Source: JAWOJF01 sp046481785
Lineage (GTDB): Bacteria > Bacteroidota > Ignavibacteria > Ignavibacteriales > Ignavibacteriaceae
DNA: 9,708 nucleotides
Assembly: GCA_046481785.1 (NCBI GenBank)
Contig: JAWOJF010000126.1
Span: 1-9,708, forward strand
Reading direction: 5' to 3'
The notes below the pieces were generated by a model that saw only the letters and a list, made by a program, of their open reading frames with translations, had not been told where the DNA came from and ran no database searches. Both the position numbers and the translations under genes were made by a program. Shown piece after piece: positions 5,934 through 9,708 of the stretch (positions are counted from its first letter, which is position 1; each line of letters starts with the position of its first letter).

Positions 5934-6818
5934 ATGTTCAGAGGAGCCGGCACAGCTTTAGCAACCCCGTTTAATAATGATCATAGTATAGATTACGAAG
6001 CTCTTAAAAGGCTCACTAAGCATCAGGTGGATAATAAAATAGATGCAATTATTGTTCTCGGTACTACCGGCGAATCTCCGGTTATAAAGGATGATGAGCG
6101 TAAAAAGATTATTGAAACTGTAATTAATGAAGCCGCAGGTAAAACTGAAATAATTGTGGGTACAGGTTCTAATGATACTCATCATGTGGTGGAGTTAAAT
6201 AAAATTGCAGAGCAGTACAAAGAAGTAAGCGGACTTCTGATTGTGAATCCTTACTATAACAAAGGAACACAGCTAAGCCTTGTTGAACATTATAAATATA
6301 TCTCAGAAAGAACATCATTACCTATTATGCTTTATAATGTTCCTTCCAGGACAGGGATGAATATTCTGCCCGAAACGGTTGTAAAAATTCATGAGCAGTG
6401 CAGGAATGTTGTTGCTATTAAAGAGGCTTGCGCAAATATATCCCAGATAGCACAGCTTATTTCCATAAAACCTGAGGGTTTAGATGTGTACTCCGGGAAT
6501 GATGACCAGACCCTTCCTATCATTGCTTTGGGGGGAGCTGGGTTGATTTCTGTTTTCTCCAACGCATTCCCTAAAGAAATGAAATTACTTGTTGATGCTC
6601 TGTTAAAATATAATTATCCTGAAGCTCAAAAGTTAAATAACAAGTATATGGAACTGATGAATGCATTATTTGTTGAAGCAAGCCCTATGCCGTTGAAATA
6701 TATTATGAGTAAACTGGGTTTATGCGGAAATGTTCTTCGCCTGCCTTTAACCCCGGTTACTGAAAAATCGGAAAAATTTCTTGATGAAGTTCTAAAAAGA
6801 TTCAAGGCAGCATATTGA
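5934..6818 (+). CDS. dapA: 4-hydroxy-tetrahydrodipicolinate synthase
   Basis: This 294-residue protein has the standard DapA length. It condenses pyruvate with aspartate semialdehyde, the first step committed to diaminopimelate and lysine. It has the class I aldolase (DHDPS/NAL) signatures: GTTGES (43-48) with T44 and T45; NPYYNKGT; LYNVPSRTG with the proton-relay Tyr Y134 and substrate-binding R139; and the Schiff-base Lys K163 in AIKEA. YSGND and GGAGLISVFSN follow at the expected places. The start at 5934 has AGGAAAA four bases upstream and aligns with family N-termini (FRGAGTALATPF). It is the first gene of a dapA-dapB-dapH-lysC operon and overlaps dapB by four bases. Related family members such as N-acetylneuraminate lyase are unlikely because the neighbours are all lysine genes. 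Confidence 0.96.
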   Translation: MFRGAGTALATPFNNDHSIDYEALKRLTKHQVDNKIDAIIVLGTTGESPVIKDDERKKIIETVINEAAGKTEIIVGTGSNDTHHVVELNKIAEQYKEVSGLLIVNPYYNKGTQLSLVEHYKYISERTSLPIMLYNVPSRTGMNILPETVVKIHEQCRNVVAIKEACANISQIAQLISIKPEGLDVYSGNDDQTLPIIALGGAGLISVFSNAFPKEMKLLVDALLKYNYPEAQKLNNKYMELMNALFVEASPMPLKYIMSKLGLCGNVLRLPLTPVTEKSEKFLDEVLKRFKAAY

Positions 6819-7477
6819 GCAGTAAAATAAAATATGGACTTATCGGAGCCGGCCGCTTAGGATCTGAAGTAGAAGCAATCTTAAACGAAAATAATTATCA
6901 GCTTGTACTTAAAGAAGATATAAACGGCACCTTACAAAGTGGTGATCCTGAAGTTTTAATTGACTGCTCTCTTCCTGAAGCATTTCCCAAAACCATTGGT
7001 TATGCAGAAAAGTATAACATTCCTCTGGTTGTTGCTACTACGGGATTAACCATAGATCATATACACCAGTTGCAGTTATTATCAGAGAAAATAGCTATTG
7101 TTCAAAGCTTTAACTATTCAGTAGGAATCCAGGTTCTGCTGAAGTTAACGCAAGCAGCAAAGAAAATTTTAGGTGATTGGGACATAGAAATTACGGAAAC
7201 ACATCACAGGTTCAAGAAGGATAAACCTTCTGGTACAGCAAAAATGATTAAAGAAATATTCCATGAAAAAGATATTGAAGTATCGTCTTTAAGATTAGGA
7301 AACATTGCCGGAGATCATACGGTTTATTTCGGAGGATTGGGAGAAGTCCTTTCTATTACACATTCCGCTACCTCACGAAAGACTTTCGCAGAAGGAATAT
7401 TAAAAGCTACCGGATTTGTACTTACTAAACAAAAAGGATTATATTCATTTACTGATGTAGTCTTTCCTAACGGGTAA
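6815..7477 (+). CDS. dapB: 4-hydroxy-tetrahydrodipicolinate reductase (short form, TTG start)
   Basis: This 220-residue enzyme reduces the DapA product to tetrahydrodipicolinate with NAD(P)H. The Rossmann loop is YGLIGAGRLG (residues 7-16), then DCSLPEA and ATTGL (74-78). The catalytic signature is ETHHRFKKDKPSGTA, giving H130, H131 and K134 in place of the HHxxK of E. coli DapB, then PSGTA for substrate binding. A Lys replaces the usual Ala in the DAPSGTA motif. The start must be TTG at 6815: no ATG, GTG or other TTG lies in frame before the dinucleotide-binding loop, and AAGG (6804-6807) sits seven bases upstream. The TTG overlaps the dapA TGA stop (TTGA), implying translational coupling. 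It is shorter than E. coli DapB (273); from memory, similarly short versions occur in Thermotoga. No frameshift or missing motif is seen. Confidence 0.93.
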   Translation: MSSKIKYGLIGAGRLGSEVEAILNENNYQLVLKEDINGTLQSGDPEVLIDCSLPEAFPKTIGYAEKYNIPLVVATTGLTIDHIHQLQLLSEKIAIVQSFNYSVGIQVLLKLTQAAKKILGDWDIEITETHHRFKKDKPSGTAKMIKEIFHEKDIEVSSLRLGNIAGDHTVYFGGLGEVLSITHSATSRKTFAEGILKATGFVLTKQKGLYSFTDVVFPNG

Positions 7478-7488
7478 TTTGCAAATTA
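7475..7488. promoter_or_regulatory. 14-base perfect palindrome overlapping the dapB stop codon
   Basis: TAATTTGCAAATTA is a perfect palindrome at the start of the 64-base dapB-dapH spacer, and its first three bases are the dapB stop. Its core word ATTTGC/GCAAAT also recurs in the region upstream of dapA. It could be an operator or an internal regulatory site, or chance in AT-rich sequence. The rest of the spacer carries only the dapH ribosome site (AGAGG, 7533-7537). Confidence 0.3.
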
Positions 7489-7541
7489 TTAATCTTTTCA
7501 GATTTTAATACTGGCAGGATTACAAAAATAAAAGAGGCATA

Positions 7542-8240
7542 ATGGATTCTTACGAAATAATAAGCTACATAGCTAACTCGGTAAAAAAAACTCCGGCAAA
7601 GGTATATCTGCAGGGATCACTGGATAAAATAGATTTTGCAGGATTGGATTTTTATGGAAATGAAACTTCAGGGGTATTGTTTTGTGAGCAAGAAGAGTTT
7701 TTAAAGTTTTATGAAAGTAATAAAAATAATATTACCAAATACAGAACAGAAATTGACAGACGGAATTCAGCTATTCCAACAGCCGATCTTACAAAATATA
7801 AAGCCCGGATTGAACCGGGTGCAATAATAAGAGATATGGTTGAAATTGGAGATAACTGTGTTATAATGATGGGAGCAGTCCTGAATATAGGAGCCGTAAT
7901 AGGTGAAAAAACAATGATTGATATGAATGTTGTTGTAGGCGGCAGGGCAATAGTAGGCAAAAACTGTCATATTGGAGCAGGTACTGTTCTTGCGGGAGTA
8001 ATAGAGCCCCCAAGTGCTGCGCCTGTAATAATTGAAGATGATGTTTTGATCGGCGCAAATGCAGTTGTTCTTGAAGGTGTAAAGGTAGGCAAGGGTGCTG
8101 TAATTGCAGCAGGATCAGTTGTGGTTAAGGATGTTGAACCAAATGCTGTAATGGCTGGTGTCCCGGCTAAACTTATTAAAATGGTTGATGATAGAACAAA
8201 AAGTAAAACGCAGTTGATGGATGAGCTAAGGAAGTTATAA
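7542..8240 (+). CDS. dapH: Tetrahydrodipicolinate N-acetyltransferase
   Basis: This 232-residue protein transfers acetyl from acetyl-CoA to tetrahydrodipicolinate, opening the acetylase variant of the DAP/lysine route. The N-terminal 85 residues form the DapH-specific domain, containing YLQGSLDKIDF. From about residue 88 (ARIEPGAIIRD) to 212 there is a left-handed beta-helix of hexapeptide repeats, with the DapH hallmarks VIMMGAVLNIGA, TMIDMN, GKNCHIGAGTVLAGVIEPP and IEDDVLIGANAVVLEG. The closing PNAVMAGVPAKLIK is typical of hexapeptide acyltransferases. Length and motif order match Bacillus-type DapH and not the longer DapD succinyltransferase. The start at 7542 has AGAGG four bases upstream. 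It is between dapB and lysC on the same strand. The matching aminotransferase and N-acetyl-diaminopimelate deacetylase are not in this window. Confidence 0.95.
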   Translation: MDSYEIISYIANSVKKTPAKVYLQGSLDKIDFAGLDFYGNETSGVLFCEQEEFLKFYESNKNNITKYRTEIDRRNSAIPTADLTKYKARIEPGAIIRDMVEIGDNCVIMMGAVLNIGAVIGEKTMIDMNVVVGGRAIVGKNCHIGAGTVLAGVIEPPSAAPVIIEDDVLIGANAVVLEGVKVGKGAVIAAGSVVVKDVEPNAVMAGVPAKLIKMVDDRTKSKTQLMDELRKL

Positions 8241-8244
8241 GTTA

Positions 8245-9453
8245 ATGAAAATTATTGTTCAAAAATACGGGGGAAGTTCACTTTCCGATATCGATAAGAT
8301 TAAGAAAGTTGCTGCAATTATAGCTGCAGTAAAAAAAGCCGGGTTTGATGTTGCAGTTGTTGTATCCGCAATGGGTAAAACAACTAATTCATTAATAGAA
8401 ATGGCTAAAGGAATTTCCGAAAACCCGCCGAAACGTGAAATGGATATGCTTCTGAGTACAGGTGAAAGAGTCTCAATGGCTCTTCTTTGTATCGCTTTGC
8501 ATGAAGCCGGTATCCAGGCAGTATCATTAACAGGTTCGCAGTCAGGTATTATTACAAACGATAAACACAACGATGCCCGCGTAATTGAAGTAAGGCCCTT
8601 CCGTGTACTTGATGAACTTGAAAGCGGCAAGGTAGTGGTTGTCGGAGGATTCCAGGGAGTGAGTTATAAAAGAGATATTACTACTCTTGGAAGAGGCGGT
8701 TCAGATACTTCTGCTGTTGCGCTGGCTGCTGCTCTTAATGCTGAAAGATGCGAAATATATTCTGATGTTGATGGTGTGTATACCACTGACCCTTCTTTAA
8801 TAAAGGATGCAAAACATTTACCGGAAATATCATACCAGGATATGCAGGAAATGGCAATGTCAGGCGCAAAAGTTTTAAATGCGCAGGCTGTTCAGTTTGC
8901 AAAAGAATCTAAGATTGCAATTTATGCACGGAGTACTTTCCAGCCGGGAAAAGAAACAATAGTACGCCTTCTCCCAGCCGGTGTTGAAAAAGGAATAAAG
9001 GCGGTTGTTCACGAAAATGATATTGTAAGAGTTGTTCTCAGCGGCGATGTTGATGAATATTTTCCTGCTCTTATTTCTTTACTTGAGGATAAACAGATCT
9101 CAATTAAAGAATTAAATATGCAGGTTGTTGAAAAGGATAAAGATAAATCAAAAGCATCTTTTGTTGTTTCATATAAAAATATTTACGGCTGGGAAAAAAT
9201 AAAAACAGATTTAAAACAAAAATTTGGTGACAATCTCCAGTTTGAGTACGAATTTGGGGCTGTCTCTTTAATTGGTGAAGGTCTGAACAGGGATAACCAG
9301 ATACTGCTGGATACATTATCATTTTTAAAAGAACAAAAAATTAAAGTATGCGGTATTACAACCACTTCATTCAGAGTTTCACTTCTTATAAATAAAGATG
9401 CTGTGGAAGAATGTACCAGACTGCTGCATAAAAAATGGGTGGAAGAGATATAG
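8245..9453 (+). CDS. lysC: Aspartate kinase, monofunctional with C-terminal ACT domains
   Basis: This 402-residue enzyme phosphorylates aspartate at the entry to the lysine, threonine and methionine pathways. The amino-acid kinase domain shows VQKYGGSS (K7, G9-S12), LSTGER (70-75), TTLGRGGSDTSAVALAAAL (from about 146) and YSDVDGVYTTDP (S173-P183). The C-terminal 140 residues form two ACT domains (about 264-335 and 340-398, the second beginning near VSLIGEG), the usual site of allosteric feedback by lysine or threonine. Which effector acts here cannot be told. There is no homoserine dehydrogenase fusion, unlike the ThrA-type proteins common in Bacteroidota. The start ATG is four bases after the dapH stop, with AAGGAAG (8228-8234) inside dapH as the ribosome site. 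It is the last gene of the operon seen here. Confidence 0.96.
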   Translation: MKIIVQKYGGSSLSDIDKIKKVAAIIAAVKKAGFDVAVVVSAMGKTTNSLIEMAKGISENPPKREMDMLLSTGERVSMALLCIALHEAGIQAVSLTGSQSGIITNDKHNDARVIEVRPFRVLDELESGKVVVVGGFQGVSYKRDITTLGRGGSDTSAVALAAALNAERCEIYSDVDGVYTTDPSLIKDAKHLPEISYQDMQEMAMSGAKVLNAQAVQFAKESKIAIYARSTFQPGKETIVRLLPAGVEKGIKAVVHENDIVRVVLSGDVDEYFPALISLLEDKQISIKELNMQVVEKDKDKSKASFVVSYKNIYGWEKIKTDLKQKFGDNLQFEYEFGAVSLIGEGLNRDNQILLDTLSFLKEQKIKVCGITTTSFRVSLLINKDAVEECTRLLHKKWVEEI

Positions 9454-9468
9454 GATATTTCAATCTTA

Positions 9469-9490
9469 ACCCCATGTTTTAACATGGGGT
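9469..9490 (+). terminator. Hairpin after lysC, candidate terminator
   Basis: ACCCCATG at 9469-9476 pairs with CATGGGGT at 9483-9490 around a TTTTAA loop, 15 bases after the lysC stop. Two more A/T pairs are possible at the loop. No T run follows, so it is not a classical intrinsic terminator. It may mark the operon end, or it may be the first element of the palindromic repeat cluster that fills the remaining sequence. Confidence 0.45.
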
Positions 9491-9509
9491 AGATAGTAGA
9501 ACCATGATC

Positions 9510-9553
9510 GGGGCTTTAGCCCTAATATAAGGTTCATTCAGGGCTAAAGCCCC
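9510..9553. repeat. Perfect 14-base inverted repeat, REP-like
   Basis: GGGGCTTTAGCCCT (9510-9523) and its exact complement (9540-9553) flank a 16-base spacer. Each arm is also nearly self-complementary (GGGCT-TT-AGCCC), so it can form either one long hairpin or two small ones. It is non-coding and GC-rich compared with its surroundings. It resembles the dispersed palindromes found between genes in many bacterial genomes. Confidence 0.7.
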
Positions 9554-9567
9554 TATAGCTTTGTCCT

Positions 9568-9610
9568 ATAACTCCAGCCTAAAGCCTGGGGTTAATTAAG
9601 GAAAACAGAA
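9568..9610. repeat. Imperfect direct repeat, copy 1, with internal hairpin
   Basis: This 43-base unit recurs with a few changes at 9665-9708. It contains ACTCCAG (9571-9577), which can pair with CTGGGGT (9586-9592) allowing one G-U, around the loop CCTAAAGC. The tail TTAATTAAGGAAAAC is conserved in both copies. The loop word CTAAAG is shared with the inverted repeat at 9510-9553. Confidence 0.65.
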
Positions 9611-9664
9611 TAGTCGAAGAATCTGATTAGTTGGTTGATACCATACTATGAAATTGTTTGGATT

Positions 9665-9708
9665 ATAAACTCCAGCTAAAAGTCTGGGGTGAATTAAGAA
9701 AACCGGAA
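9665..9708. repeat. Imperfect direct repeat, copy 2, with internal hairpin (reaches window edge)
   Basis: This copy lies 97 bases after the first. The stem ACTCCAG (9669-9675) / CTGGGGT (9684-9690) is kept, while the loop has changed to CTAAAAGT. The tail reads GAATTAAGAAAACC. The sequence between the two copies (9611-9664) shows no gene or obvious structure. The array may continue beyond the window. Confidence 0.65.

Noticed and set aside
6815..7477. dapB as a truncated or frameshifted pseudogene because it is short
   Set aside because: All catalytic and cofactor motifs are in one frame and the end is clean. Short DapB proteins are known.
7491..7504. Terminator between dapB and dapH (AATCT/AGATT hairpin)
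   Set aside because: The stem is only five weak pairs, and the gene context suggests one continuous operon.
9469..9708. CRISPR array at the end of the window
   Set aside because: There are only two imperfect long repeats about 97 bases apart, repeat units differ, spacing is irregular and no cas gene is present.

Overview
The window is AT-rich bacterial DNA with all recognisable genes on the + strand, in two functional blocks. The organism cannot be named from sequence alone. AT-rich operons with AGGA/GGAGG-type ribosome sites, an NAD-linked trimeric [FeFe]-hydrogenase, a TAnnTTTG-like promoter element before the lysine genes and intergenic GGGGCTTTAGCCC-type palindromes suggest an anaerobic or facultative member of the Bacteroidota/Chlorobi assemblage, for example an Ignavibacteria-like lineage. 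That is inference with moderate-to-low confidence.

Block 1 (1-5716) is a hydrogenase locus enclosed by signalling genes. It opens with the 3' end of a sensor histidine kinase (2-136), then a receiver-only response regulator (179-559). Three tightly packed genes follow, for the subunits of a soluble NAD(P)-linked [FeFe]-hydrogenase: hydC (NuoE-like, 562-1035), hydB (NuoF-like, 1046-2260) and hydA (catalytic, 2247-4118). Electrons would pass between NAD(H) on HydB-FMN and the H-cluster of HydA through a chain of Fe-S clusters. HydB is unusually compact. After a strong hairpin (4133-4162) and a 215-base spacer rich in small palindromes comes a second, complete sensor kinase (4334-5716). It has six predicted membrane segments and a GGIETPL loop resembling the quinone-sensing loop of RegB/PrrB. 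No hydrogenase maturase (HydE, HydF, HydG) is present here.

Block 2 (5934-9453) is a lysine/diaminopimelate operon: dapA, dapB, dapH and lysC. It supplies aspartate kinase, dihydrodipicolinate synthase and reductase, and the acetylating branch enzyme, so the cell should use the N-acetyl variant of the DAP pathway. The genes are close together: dapB starts at a TTG overlapping the dapA stop, there are 64 bases before dapH, and 4 bases separate dapH from lysC. The 217-base region before dapA contains interlocking inverted repeats and several GCAAAT/ATTTGC words. A related 14-base palindrome lies between dapB and dapH.

The last 255 bases (9454-9708) hold no gene that I can support. They contain a terminator-like hairpin after lysC, a perfect 14-base inverted repeat and two imperfect 43-44 base direct repeats, each able to fold. 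This looks like a REP-like intergenic repeat cluster. The enzymes themselves belong to known families. The less ordinary material is the signalling context of the hydrogenase, the RegB-like kinase and the intergenic repeats.
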